The position numbers and the translations under genes were made by a program. From NCBI RefSeq assembly GCF_000764205.1, contig NZ_JQDZ01000012.1, forward strand, positions 62,001 through 126,000: a stretch of DNA of 64,000 nucleotides, in the 5' to 3' direction. The notes below the pieces were generated by a model. It was not told where the DNA came from. It was given only the letters and a program-made list of their open reading frames with translations, and did not search any database. The first letter of the stretch is position 1; every line of letters starts with the position of its first letter. Below are positions 1 to 8,350 of this stretch, in pieces. Origin of the DNA: Thalassotalea sp. ND16A. GTDB lineage: Bacteria; Pseudomonadota; Gammaproteobacteria; Enterobacterales; Alteromonadaceae.

Positions 1-644
1 TGCACACCCTCGAATGCCCCCGGTGCTATTTGCATCAGTGATTTCTTTAAGGCTTTTTGTTGGTAGTTGTCGTCATCATCGTCATTAAACATTAATAGTG
101 ATGGTGCAATAGAGTTTACTTTCACTTTCGGTGCCAGCAATGTTGAAAACGATAGCGTTAAATTGGCTAGCGCGGCTTTACTGGCGGCATAGGCAATATG
201 TTTTTTACTGCCTTTTTCAACAATATAATCGGTTAAGTGGACGATATCTGCTGCGCTGTTTGTTCGCTGTTGATAGTTTAACAGCAATGGCTGTAACGCA
301 AGGTTTAATTGATACGGGGCTTGTACATGCACTTGTAGCATTTTTGCCATCACTTCGCTCGCCGCAATTTCAGCAGTTTCTGCCACCCAGTCTGAAGCAT
401 TATGAATAATGGCTTTTAAACTTTGATATTGTTCACTCACCTTCTGGCTAAAGGCTTGTATACCGTCATCGTCAGCAAAATCGGCCTGAATGCAATGTAC
501 CCCTAACTCTCGCAGCTGTTGAATTTGTGGATGATCAGTGCGGTAACTTATTACCACCGGAGTGTCACAACTGTGCAGCGCTTGTGCCAGCGCAAAGCCT
601 AAGCGTTTACCGGCACCGGTAATTAAAATGGCATTATTTAGCAT
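1..644 (-). CDS. folM: FolM-like dihydromonapterin reductase (partial, 3' end outside window)
   Basis: A short-chain dehydrogenase/reductase read on the minus strand from ATG 644 off the left edge, so the C-terminus is missing. The N-terminus reads MLNNAILITGAGKRLGFAL, an NAD(P)-binding TGxGxRxG loop. Further on are a HNAS segment and the catalytic YAASK (YxxxK) motif. FolM reduces dihydromonapterin to tetrahydromonapterin and has weak dihydrofolate reductase activity. It lies directly downstream of folX, which epimerises dihydroneopterin triphosphate in the same pathway, and that pairing supports FolM over a generic SDR. The gap to folX is only 17 bases, so the two are probably co-transcribed. 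Confidence 0.82.
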   Translation of the reverse strand, partial: MLNNAILITGAGKRLGFALAQALHSCDTPVVISYRTDHPQIQQLRELGVHCIQADFADDDGIQAFSQKVSEQYQSLKAIIHNASDWVAETAEIAASEVMAKMLQVHVQAPYQLNLALQPLLLNYQQRTNSAADIVHLTDYIVEKGSKKHIAYAASKAALANLTLSFSTLLAPKVKVNSIAPSLLMFNDDDDDNYQQKALKKSLMQIAPGAFEGV

Positions 645-661
645 TAGATAAGCATCATTAA

Positions 662-1066
662 TTAATTTCGTTTAGCACTTAACGTAAGCGAGACTGAATC
701 GGCAAAGCGCAACGCATGCGGCTTTTCAACGGTAACTTTGGCTCTGGTGACCAGCTTTGAGGCCATGGTGATTTCGAGTAAATCTGCAGTGAGTTTTTCC
801 AACAATTTAAAATTACCCTGTTCGACATGAGTGATCATCGCTTTGGTAATGGTTTTATAATTGAGGGCTTGGGTAGCTTCATCGCTTGAGCAAGCGTTTC
901 CTGCCGGATAGCTGATTTGAGCATTAATCACTATGTCTTGCTGCTTGCTTATCTCTTCCGGGTTAAAACCAATATAAGTGCGTAACCTTAAGTTAATGAT
1001 ATCTATGGTGGCATCTTCCATCACTAACGTTTTGCTTTTACTTTGTATATTTTGCACTGAACTCAT
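662..1066 (-). CDS. folX: Dihydroneopterin triphosphate 2'-epimerase FolX
   Basis: A protein of 134 residues in the FolB/FolX aldolase-epimerase family. The core contains NLRLRTYIGFNPEE, QDIVINAQISYPAG, ALNYKTITK and HALRFADSVSLTLS, which line up closely with E. coli FolX as I recall it. The first ~17 residues before MEDATIDI are an extension, so initiation could also be at that internal Met. FolX converts 7,8-dihydroneopterin triphosphate to the monapterin epimer in the cytoplasm. It precedes folM in the same direction. Confidence 0.9.
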   Translation of the reverse strand: MSSVQNIQSKSKTLVMEDATIDIINLRLRTYIGFNPEEISKQQDIVINAQISYPAGNACSSDEATQALNYKTITKAMITHVEQGNFKLLEKLTADLLEITMASKLVTRAKVTVEKPHALRFADSVSLTLSAKRN

Positions 1067-1161
1067 TGCTATCCCTTACACCAATTCTATTATTATACTT
1101 TCTTCAGTATAACAATTTGGTCGCACAATGAAATGGCAGAACGTGGGATTAAGGTGAAAAT

Positions 1162-1198
1162 ACCAAGAGTAAAAATAACTGAGGATTTTACTCTTGGT
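1162..1198 (-). terminator. Hairpin downstream of ubiV
   Basis: A 13-bp perfect stem (ACCAAGAGTAAAA at 1162-1174 pairing with 1186-1198) lies ~50 bases past the ubiV stop. Read on the minus strand it is followed by ATTTTC. It is a plausible weak Rho-independent terminator for ubiUV. Confidence 0.5.
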
Positions 1199-1245
1199 GT
1201 TTGGTTGAGCTAACCTGGATTCAGGCTAACTTATACAGATTGGTA

Positions 1246-2118
1246 TTAAATAGTTTGCATGCCGGCAATTTCATGCCAGTAACCGTTAGAATGATTTGCC
1301 GGTAATTTTCGATATTCACTGTGTTGCTCTCTATCAATGAAGTCATCGAGTATGGTGAAGGTGTTTTCGGCTTGTGGGCTGATACGAATAACATCAATCA
1401 GATTTTTCATACTGGCAATATCGTTGCTTAAGTTATAGCAATCGCCCGACATGGTTTGAATGCCGTTTAACACAAACAATTGCTTATCTTCCTGGCTATC
1501 CACTAAGCGGCCACTGGGGTAATTGATGCAACATAACTGGCATTCATCCTTGCTTCTGTTTTCACTTCGTGCAGTAAAACAGCGGGCCGAATAGGCCAGC
1601 GGCAAATGGCCGTAGGCTTGAATTTCGACTTCAAATTTATCGCGTAAATTTTGGCGGTCTAACTCATCCAAGGTTTGTTTGATCCAGTCACGACCGAGTT
1701 CAACCGGGGTAACCCAACGTTGCATACCCATGCCAACAAGTCGTTTTAACGCCGGTGCATTGTAGGCATTAATCGCTTGTCCACAAACAAACTCAACCTT
1801 ATTTTGCCGGCAAAACTCTATCGCGCCAACATCATTGGCTTCAATGATAAACTCACCGTTAGCACAATATTTTTGCAGTAACATCACCTCAGATGGCGCT
1901 TCCAGCAAGGCCATGGTCGACAGCACAATTTGCTTGTTGGTTTTGGCTAATTCTTGGGCCAGATTCAGCCAGTCTTTTTGCCGCAATTCACGGCGCTTTG
2001 AACACACCGTCTCGCCTAAGTAAATGATATCGGCATTCGATGTTGCCGCTTGTTGATAAAACTCTGCAATTGTTGCTTTTGGCCAATAATATTGATTAGC
2101 ACCTAATGAAAACTTCAT
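1246..2118 (-). CDS. ubiV: UbiV, O2-independent ubiquinone hydroxylation protein
   Basis: A U32 peptidase-like protein of 290 residues. UbiV forms a complex with UbiU that hydroxylates the ubiquinone ring without oxygen, using prephenate as oxygen donor. The four cysteines that bind the [4Fe-4S] cluster in E. coli UbiV are present at the same positions: C39, C180, C193 and C197. The gene lies 11 bases downstream of ubiU on the same strand, and ubiT is divergent, which is the complete known three-gene set. There is no sign of damage. The E. coli synonym is yhbV. Confidence 0.95.
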   Translation of the reverse strand: MKFSLGANQYYWPKATIAEFYQQAATSNADIIYLGETVCSKRRELRQKDWLNLAQELAKTNKQIVLSTMALLEAPSEVMLLQKYCANGEFIIEANDVGAIEFCRQNKVEFVCGQAINAYNAPALKRLVGMGMQRWVTPVELGRDWIKQTLDELDRQNLRDKFEVEIQAYGHLPLAYSARCFTARSENRSKDECQLCCINYPSGRLVDSQEDKQLFVLNGIQTMSGDCYNLSNDIASMKNLIDVIRISPQAENTFTILDDFIDREQHSEYRKLPANHSNGYWHEIAGMQTI

Positions 2119-2129
2119 AACTATCCCCC

Positions 2130-3125
2130 TTATTGCCAGCTGCGGTGATAAGCACCGAGAGTGGTTTGTGAGCCTTCAGAAATGTTACCAAGCTCTGCCA
2201 TCCAACTTTCATCAGCTTGATAGTTCTCGGGATCGGCCTGGTATTTATCGATTGCCTGACGCCATAATCGGGTGACGGTCGCAACATAAGCCGGGCTGCG
2301 TTGTCTGCCTTCAATTTTGACTGAAGCGATATTCGCTTTCGCTAATTCAGGGATTAAATCAATAGTATTCAAACTGGTGGGCTCTTCCAATGCATGGTAT
2401 AAGCTGTCATCAACCTTGAAACGGCCTTTACACAGGGTCGGGTAACCCGCATTCTCATCATCCTGGTAACGGTCGATCAATACATCATTTAAACGAGACT
2501 CCAAACCATCATCGGTTTGTTGCCAGTTGACAAATTTGGCTGGCGAGCATGCGCCAACAGTATTTGGGCTTTCGCCAGTTAAATACGACGATAAATAACA
2601 ACGGCCTTCCGCCATAATACACAAGCTGCCAAAGGCAAAGACTTCCAATTCAATATCGGTTTGCCGCGACAGTTGTTTTACTTGTTGCAATGACAACACT
2701 CGCGGCAATACCACGCGCTGAATATTGAAATTGTTACGGTAGAAATCTATTGCCGCTTTGTTGGTTGCCGACGCCTGCACTGACAAGTGGACCTCAGCCT
2801 CTGGATATTTATCGGCGGCATAGTCAAGCACTGCCATATCGGCGATGATCAATGCTTTGGCACCAATATCTACGGCTTTGTCGACGCTGTACTTCCAGGC
2901 TTTAAAATCACCCGGACGGGCAAAGGTATTAATGGCAATATGCAAATCTTTATTTTGCTGATTGATCAGATCCGCCGCTTGTAAAATGCGTTTATCATTA
3001 AAGTTTAAGCCGGCAAAATGGCGGGCATTGGTTTCATTGTTCATACCAATAAAAATGGCATCGGCGCCATGCTCTAACGCCGCTTTTACTGCGGGTAAAC
3101 TGCCAGCAGGACAAAGTAATTCCAT
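2130..3125 (-). CDS. ubiU: UbiU, O2-independent ubiquinone hydroxylation protein
   Basis: A protein of 331 residues, the expected length, in the U32 peptidase-like family. It starts MELLCPAGSLPAVKAAL, typical of UbiU/YhbU. Cluster-ligand cysteines are at C169, C176, C193 and C232, the same numbering as in E. coli UbiU. It pairs with UbiV in anaerobic ring hydroxylation of ubiquinone precursors. The divergent promoter region shared with ubiT holds an FNR-like box, which fits induction under low oxygen. Confidence 0.95.
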   Translation of the reverse strand: MELLCPAGSLPAVKAALEHGADAIFIGMNNETNARHFAGLNFNDKRILQAADLINQQNKDLHIAINTFARPGDFKAWKYSVDKAVDIGAKALIIADMAVLDYAADKYPEAEVHLSVQASATNKAAIDFYRNNFNIQRVVLPRVLSLQQVKQLSRQTDIELEVFAFGSLCIMAEGRCYLSSYLTGESPNTVGACSPAKFVNWQQTDDGLESRLNDVLIDRYQDDENAGYPTLCKGRFKVDDSLYHALEEPTSLNTIDLIPELAKANIASVKIEGRQRSPAYVATVTRLWRQAIDKYQADPENYQADESWMAELGNISEGSQTTLGAYHRSWQ

Positions 3126-3182
3126 AATGAGTCTCGGTTATTATTTTCGCCATTTAGTTTAAGCATTTAGCCATGGATATAT

Positions 3183-3196
3183 TTGATTTGGATTAA
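3183..3196. promoter_or_regulatory. FNR-like box between ubiUV and ubiT
   Basis: TTGAT-TTGG-ATTAA at 3183-3196 matches the FNR consensus TTGAT-N4-ATCAA at nine of ten positions. It sits in the 140-base intergenic region between the divergent ubiU and ubiT genes. FNR control of ubiTUV is known in E. coli. Use of the site here is an inference. Confidence 0.5.
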
Positions 3197-3265
3197 ACAA
3201 TGGCAAGTTTTAATTTGTTATCTTTTAACTACTAATGAATTTAATTTGATGGCTATATAATTATT

Positions 3266-3745
3266 ATGATCAATTTACCGCAAAAATTTGTGCCGTTACT
3301 GCCTAAAATCGCCGCCATTTCCAGCCAATTAATTCCGGATGTTATCCAACAGAAAACCATTGAACTGGCGATAAATAAGGTATTAAAAGAGCAATTAACC
3401 GATGGCGAGCTCGATTTTCTCGAACACGCCTTTTTAGAGATCAAGGTCACCGATATAAAGCGTTCGTGGTTTTTTACCGTCATCGACGAAGAAATCAAAG
3501 TGAGTAATGACCAGCGCCATAGTGAAAGTGCTAGCGATGTGGTGATTTCGGGTGAGTTTAATTCATTTGTGTTAATGGCGTCGCAAACCATAGATCCCGA
3601 CACCTTATTTTTTAAACGAAAATTACTGATTGAAGGCGATGTCGAATTAGGCCTGGCAATAAAGAACATGCTTGACCGGATTGAATTATCACAACTGCCT
3701 GATTTACTGACTAAGCCCATTGTCGCCTATGCCCAGTATTTGTAG
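3266..3745 (+). CDS. ubiT: UbiT, SCP2-domain ubiquinone biosynthesis accessory factor
   Basis: A protein of 159 residues with an SCP2 (sterol carrier) lipid-binding domain: about residues 35-140 carry the fold, including GEFNSFVLMASQTIDPDTLFF and LIEGDVELGLAIKNMLD. UbiT binds ubiquinone intermediates and partners with UbiU-UbiV in the oxygen-independent pathway. The gene is divergent from ubiUV, the usual arrangement. The ribosome-binding site is weak, but no better start exists. Confidence 0.92.
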   Translation: MINLPQKFVPLLPKIAAISSQLIPDVIQQKTIELAINKVLKEQLTDGELDFLEHAFLEIKVTDIKRSWFFTVIDEEIKVSNDQRHSESASDVVISGEFNSFVLMASQTIDPDTLFFKRKLLIEGDVELGLAIKNMLDRIELSQLPDLLTKPIVAYAQYL

Positions 3746-3784
3746 CGCTTAATCTCAGCCTGCACCATTTACTGACAAAATAAG

Positions 3785-3812
3785 TTGGCATTGGCGAAGA
3801 GTTATGTATAAT
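3785..3812 (+). promoter_or_regulatory. Sigma-70 promoter of the GAF-domain gene
   Basis: TTGGCA (3785-3790), a 16-base spacer, then a perfect TATAAT (3807-3812). The start site would fall near 3819, exactly where the MetJ operator begins, so repressor binding would block initiation. Confidence 0.65.
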
Positions 3813-3818
3813 GATTCA

Positions 3819-3842
3819 AGATGTTTAGACGTCTAAACATCT
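3819..3842. promoter_or_regulatory. MetJ operator: three adjoining met boxes
   Basis: A perfect 24-base palindrome made of three adjoining 8-base boxes: AGATGTTT (3819-3826), AGACGTCT (3827-3834) and AAACATCT (3835-3842). The middle box is the exact MetJ consensus. MetJ with S-adenosylmethionine binds tandem boxes of this kind to repress methionine genes. The operator starts 7 bases after the -10 element and ends 59 bases before the start codon of the GAF-domain gene. Confidence 0.85.
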
Positions 3843-3901
3843 ATCGTCTTGTATTAACAAGTTCTCGGTAGCTTTCGTCAACGATTTATTGGTAAACACA
3901 T

Positions 3902-4576
3902 ATGCGCTTATTTGACATTTTAGGGGTTCTTTACGAGCCAATTAATACTTTAGATAACCACGACCATCTATTAACTTATGTCGAACCTAAGTTAAATGCC
4001 GATGGCACTTGTCCTATCTACAAAGAGCCGGGCAACACCTACGACTTAATGCAATACGTTGACAGCAATGAGCAAAAACAAAACCTGCTGGATTTATTGG
4101 CCCGGCTAAATCGCTTGGTACGCTGGATCCACATTAAAACCGACGTACTTTGGTTTGGTATTTATCTTCGCCATGGTGATAAATTAGTAAAATATGTCTA
4201 TAACGGCGAGATGAGCAAAGCCGAATTTGAGATCTCAGAAGAGTATCTGGAAAAATCGATAAATACCCGCGTTATCCTGGAAAAGCAACCGTATTACATT
4301 CCCGATGTTGATAACCATACCGGTCCATATTACCGTTGTGATGCGAAAGTGAAATCGGAGCTTTGTTGTCCGATTTTCGGCCCTGATGGTGACGTTATTG
4401 GCATTTTTGACTCGGAAGATCATCGCAAAAATTTCTTCGATGATAGAATTGATTTTATCTCTAACAAGGTAAAACGGGCGATTGAGATCTTTCTTGAAGA
4501 TCATCCTTATATGACCCATTCAAAAGAGTTTGATATTAAAGAAGATGATTACAGTAAAAAAATTTTAGCCAGCTAG
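3902..4576 (+). CDS. GAF-domain protein related to free methionine-R-sulfoxide reductase, MetJ-controlled
   Basis: A protein of 224 residues with one GAF domain (about residues 60-200). The stretch YRCDAKVKSELCCPIFGPDG (145-164) resembles the IACDAASNSEIVLP part of E. coli fRMsr (MsrC/YebR), placing C146 opposite that enzyme's catalytic Cys118. The fRMsr cysteines corresponding to 84 and 94 are not seen; other cysteines are C37, C155 and C156. The protein is longer than fRMsr (~165 aa), with an ~60-residue N-terminal part and a ~25-residue charged tail. The perfect MetJ operator on its promoter ties it to methionine metabolism. A role in methionine sulfoxide repair or methionine sensing is inferred, not shown. 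Confidence 0.75.
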   Translation: MRLFDILGVLYEPINTLDNHDHLLTYVEPKLNADGTCPIYKEPGNTYDLMQYVDSNEQKQNLLDLLARLNRLVRWIHIKTDVLWFGIYLRHGDKLVKYVYNGEMSKAEFEISEEYLEKSINTRVILEKQPYYIPDVDNHTGPYYRCDAKVKSELCCPIFGPDGDVIGIFDSEDHRKNFFDDRIDFISNKVKRAIEIFLEDHPYMTHSKEFDIKEDDYSKKILAS

Positions 4577-4580
4577 TAAA

Positions 4581-5165
4581 TCACTCGTTAGCGACAATTT
4601 TAAATTCATCTGCCATTCTGCTGTCTAGCAATGGCACCACTTGCTCCGCACCTCCTAACAACCAGTGCTCAATATTATTTTCTTGCAACAATAACGGCAT
4701 TCTCCGGTGATAGGCTTCACATTGTGCGGTTGGTGTCGTTGTTAACGTCACCACTAATGACTGATTTTGCTGTTTTGCCAGGTAGTAAATTCCGGCCATG
4801 AATAATGGCCGATCATCAATCGCGCTAAATTGAAACTTTTGTTTGTTGTCATCTTGTTGTTGCCATTCAAACCAGGAAGAACACGGGATAATACAACGCT
4901 GTTTGGCAAAAGCCTGCTTAAATGTGCCTTTCTCACGAACGGTTTCGGCTTGGGCATTGATGATTAATTTATTTGCCCAGGCCGGTTTTATGCCCCACAA
5001 AGAGTCCTGTTGACGGTAGCTGTTTTGCTCTTCACCTTTGATGATGGTACTCACCGTTTGGCTGGGACACAAATCGAGGTTTTGCTGACAGTGAAACTCT
5101 GCCTGCAGATTGCTGATCAGCCAGGTCTCCACTTGTTTTTTATTTACTGCAAAACGACCACACAT
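4581..5165 (-). CDS. SRAP-domain protein (HMCES/YedK family)
   Basis: An SOS-response-associated peptidase family protein of 194 residues. The family forms a covalent thiazolidine crosslink with abasic sites in single-stranded DNA through the cysteine exposed after removal of Met1. I set the start at 5165 because this gives MCGRF with Cys2, which the chemistry requires; an upstream in-frame ATG at 5222 would bury it. Other key residues are N70, E100 (in WFEW) and H153 (in HRRMP). It is convergent with the preceding GAF gene, with a 4-base gap. Confidence 0.9.
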   Translation of the reverse strand: MCGRFAVNKKQVETWLISNLQAEFHCQQNLDLCPSQTVSTIIKGEEQNSYRQQDSLWGIKPAWANKLIINAQAETVREKGTFKQAFAKQRCIIPCSSWFEWQQQDDNKQKFQFSAIDDRPLFMAGIYYLAKQQNQSLVVTLTTTPTAQCEAYHRRMPLLLQENNIEHWLLGGAEQVVPLLDSRMADEFKIVANE

Positions 5166-5278
5166 AACTTCTTTACCAATGCCTTTAGCTAAGGTTTTAA
5201 TACCACTAATCTGCATATGCATTGAGTTGAATTTATACTTATGTAGATTGGCATCAGTATAAACCTAAACGATCCAGC

Positions 5279-5968
5279 TTAGCTATTTATCAGTAATACA
5301 ATTAACTCTTTTGGACCATGGGCACCATAAGCCAAAGTTTGTTGGATATCGGCGGTTTTTGACGGGCCAGAAACTAAGATGGCGTTAGTCGGTAGCTTGT
5401 CTTGCCATTGTTGCTCTTTGATCAATGTGGCAAAGGTGGCATATAACCGCTCAGCATCAACAATGACAAAATGCACTGGCGGCACTAAGGATAAACTTCT
5501 TGGCTCCGTAACCGTTGGCCATAAGACAATAGAGCCTGTGGCGGCAATAGCGGCGCGTGAACTGGTAATGCTCGCCGGAGTGTCATTAAATAGTTTTTCT
5601 TTATTACCGGCTAAATTAAAATCAAACACTTCGGCGCTAATATCGGTATTAATATCGGCATCTAATTCGGCCATGTGCGCAGAATGCGCTGCCTGTGTGC
5701 CATAAAGCAATTTTTTGATGCCTCTATCTTTTAGCTCGTTACTCACGGTTTCCGCGATCTGCGCTTGTTCAAGCTGGATCACCTGGGCGTGATTTGCTTG
5801 CAAATGGCCAATAAATTGCGCCAGTTGCTGTTCTTTTGACAACTGTGGATATTGATAGCTCGGCTCGGCAGGCAATTTCGAATAATCTGCGCCTTTAACC
5901 TGGCTTTTTAATTTATCCAGAATGCTACTTTTGGCGACATTGCTTTGCAGCTTAATATTGGTCGACAT
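5279..5968 (-). CDS. lutC: LutC, LUD-domain lactate utilization protein
   Basis: A protein of 229 residues with a C-terminal LUD domain; VSGPSKTADIQQTLAYGAHG near the end is typical. LutC is the third subunit of the LutABC (LldEFG) iron-sulfur L-lactate dehydrogenase complex. Its start overlaps the lutB stop by one base at 5968, which indicates translational coupling. The order on the minus strand is lutA-lutB-lutC. Confidence 0.92.
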   Translation of the reverse strand: MSTNIKLQSNVAKSSILDKLKSQVKGADYSKLPAEPSYQYPQLSKEQQLAQFIGHLQANHAQVIQLEQAQIAETVSNELKDRGIKKLLYGTQAAHSAHMAELDADINTDISAEVFDFNLAGNKEKLFNDTPASITSSRAAIAATGSIVLWPTVTEPRSLSLVPPVHFVIVDAERLYATFATLIKEQQWQDKLPTNAILVSGPSKTADIQQTLAYGAHGPKELIVLLINS

Positions 5969-7455
5969 TATTTACCTCCTTGCAGTTGCTTATACTGTTG
6001 CTGATTTTGTCTTGCTTGCACTTTTTCATGCAAGGTTTGTGGTGCCAGTTTTGGTGCGGTTCTGACACTGGTCCATACCCCAATTTTGTTCGGCATCAGT
6101 TTTCTCAATCGGGTGGCAAACCACATCGATGTTTTATAGATGAAAGCGTACTTATGCATTATGCTCCAAACCTGCCAAATGGCCGCTTCTATACTTTTGC
6201 GGCCACTGCCTTCGCCTTTCATCACTGGCTCGCCATTGTGTTTGGCTTTGACACTTTCTACGCGCAGGCGTTGTAATAATTTAGGGATTGGAATTTTTAC
6301 TGGACACACTTCTCCACAGGCACCACACATTGATGAAGCGGTTGGTAAATTATTCGTCGCTTCAAGACCAAGCATATGCGGTGATACTATTTTCCCAATA
6401 GGTCCCGGGTATACCGTACCGTAGGCGTGACCGCCAATGCGGGTGTAGACCGGACAGTGATTCATACAGGCGCCACAACGGATACATTGCAGAGTTTGGC
6501 GCAGCTCTTCATCGGCAAATGCCTGGCTACGGCCATTATCAAGCAAGACTAAATGCACTTCTTCGGGGCCATCTTTTTCGCCTGATTGCCGAGGGTGAGA
6601 GATCATATTGAAGTAGGTGGAAATGATTTGTCCGGTTGCGCTGCGGGTCAGCAAACTTAATAACGGCGGTACATCATCGAGAAACTCAACCACTTTTTCG
6701 ATGCCGGTAATGGCAATGTGCAAATCTGGCACTGTGGTACACATTCGTCCATTACCTTCGTTTTCAACCAAACACAGGGTGCCGGTTTCGGCTACTGCAA
6801 AGTTAACGCCGGTAATACCAACGTCGGCTTGACAGAATTTTTCCCTTAGCACTCGGCGGCCTTCACCGATTAACGCATCCACATCGGTAGTGTGCGCAAA
6901 ACCGTCGATGTTATCGGCAAATAAATCGGCCACTTGCTTTTTGTTTTGATGGATCGCCGGCATGATGATATGCGACGGGTGTTGATGCGCTAGTTGCACA
7001 ATATACTCGCCCATATCTGACTCTAAACACTCGATGTCACGTGCTTCAAGATAGTCATTAAGCGCGGTTTCTTCGGAAACCATCGACTTGCCTTTGACTA
7101 CCGACTTGCCATTTTTTGCCGCGATTAACTGGGCGATAATGTCATTGGCATCGGTGATGGTTTCTGCCCAGTGCACATGGATACCGTTGGCTTGCAGGTT
7201 TTCTTCAAGTTGTTCAAGCAAGTGTGGCAGTTTCAATAAACAGCGTTGCTTGATTAATTTGCATTGCTCTCGCAGCGTTTCTAATTCATCACCATCTGGA
7301 AATGCATTCTTGCGTTTATCAACGAGATAATCCATAGCACCACGAAAGTTTTCTCGTAACTCCTGATTGCCAAGATCTCTTTTCACATTGTCGCGAAAGT
7401 TACGAGCAGAAGCGGCATATTTGCTTTCATTGGGATCCAATTGTTGAGCAGCCAT
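5968..7455 (-). CDS. lutB: LutB, iron-sulfur LUD-domain subunit
   Basis: A protein of 495 residues. The N-terminal two thirds are a LUD domain (for example GITGVNFAVAETGTLCLVE). A ferredoxin-like region follows with CIRCGACMNHCPVY and CGACGEVCPVKIP, giving ligands for two [4Fe-4S] clusters, then a C-terminal tail. LutB moves electrons in L-lactate oxidation to pyruvate. It sits one base after lutA and overlaps lutC by one base. Confidence 0.95.
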   Translation of the reverse strand: MAAQQLDPNESKYAASARNFRDNVKRDLGNQELRENFRGAMDYLVDKRKNAFPDGDELETLREQCKLIKQRCLLKLPHLLEQLEENLQANGIHVHWAETITDANDIIAQLIAAKNGKSVVKGKSMVSEETALNDYLEARDIECLESDMGEYIVQLAHQHPSHIIMPAIHQNKKQVADLFADNIDGFAHTTDVDALIGEGRRVLREKFCQADVGITGVNFAVAETGTLCLVENEGNGRMCTTVPDLHIAITGIEKVVEFLDDVPPLLSLLTRSATGQIISTYFNMISHPRQSGEKDGPEEVHLVLLDNGRSQAFADEELRQTLQCIRCGACMNHCPVYTRIGGHAYGTVYPGPIGKIVSPHMLGLEATNNLPTASSMCGACGEVCPVKIPIPKLLQRLRVESVKAKHNGEPVMKGEGSGRKSIEAAIWQVWSIMHKYAFIYKTSMWFATRLRKLMPNKIGVWTSVRTAPKLAPQTLHEKVQARQNQQQYKQLQGGK

Positions 7456-7456
7456 T

Positions 7457-8242
7457 TTACTCTCCTCGCTGTTTTTTATTATGTTGGGTGCGTTTTAACA
7501 GGTAACTGGCAATATGTTCACCGCGTAATGAGTTTTTCTGATATTCAAGCGCACCGTTGATATTCATCATGCAACCCCAGTCGGCACTGATGTATCTCAC
7601 CACATCGGCATTGACCAGGTTTTCAGATTTATCTTTCACCATAGCACCGGAGATATCACCATGTTTGACAGAGAAGGTACCACCAAAACCACAACATTCG
7701 CTTTCGTAGTCATGGGTGATCAGTTCGACATTCTCGAGTTGCGAAATTAACGATCGGCCGGTAATGTGCACGCCCATTTCCCGGCGAGCAGCACAGGAGG
7801 TGTGCAAGGCGATTTTCTCTGGCTCGCCTTTGTCATCTAATTTGATCTTCAGCACATGCACTAAAAACTCGGTAAACTCGAAAATACGATCACAAAACTG
7901 TGTTATGCCCGGCTCACCTTTTAGTAAATCCGGATAGTGATGACGCATCATGCCGCCACATGAGCCGGAAATGATGACGATAGGAATGTCGAGCGGGAAC
8001 TGAGCGACTTGCGCAAGCGCCACCGCTTTCGCTTCATCTTGATAGCCTGAATTGTAGGCGGGTTGGCCACAACAAGTTTGTCCTTGCGGGTAAATAACCT
8101 CAACCCCTTGTTGTTCGAGAAACTCAATTGCATCTATCCCGGAGTCTGGAAACAGGCTATCGGCCAGGCAAGTACCATAAAGATAAACTTGTTGTGGCTT
8201 TTGCGGGTAATTGCGCAGATGCTGGGTATTTAATGTGCTCAT
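7457..8242 (-). CDS. lutA: LutA, CCG-domain lactate utilization protein
   Basis: A protein of 261 residues in the (Fe-S)-binding CCG-repeat family. Two cysteine-rich motifs are visible: CCGQPAYNSG and ECCGFGGTFSV. It is the first gene of lutABC and lies divergent from a LysR-type regulator. No lactate permease gene is in the window. Confidence 0.94.
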   Translation of the reverse strand: MSTLNTQHLRNYPQKPQQVYLYGTCLADSLFPDSGIDAIEFLEQQGVEVIYPQGQTCCGQPAYNSGYQDEAKAVALAQVAQFPLDIPIVIISGSCGGMMRHHYPDLLKGEPGITQFCDRIFEFTEFLVHVLKIKLDDKGEPEKIALHTSCAARREMGVHITGRSLISQLENVELITHDYESECCGFGGTFSVKHGDISGAMVKDKSENLVNADVVRYISADWGCMMNINGALEYQKNSLRGEHIASYLLKRTQHNKKQRGE

Positions 8243-8272
8243 AGTTCGTTCAACTTTCAGGTTTTACATATT

Positions 8273-8322
8273 TTAATTAACATACACTTAAAAACATTGT
8301 TAATATATACCACGTTAATTAA
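8273..8322. promoter_or_regulatory. Dyad in the lutA-LysR intergenic region
   Basis: TTAATTAAC (8273-8281) and its exact inverted copy GTTAATTAA (8314-8322) lie between lutA and the divergent LysR gene. The AT-rich centre contains GTTAATATATAC. A LysR operator is plausible from position only. Confidence 0.35.
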
Positions 8323-8350
8323 TTTATTGTTTCCAAAAGCGGTGCAATGT

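Noticed and set aside
3253-3720. A 155-codon open frame on the minus strand opposite ubiT
   Set aside because: It is the antisense of ubiT, Ser-rich with no family likeness, and its frame exists only because the ubiT codons allow it.
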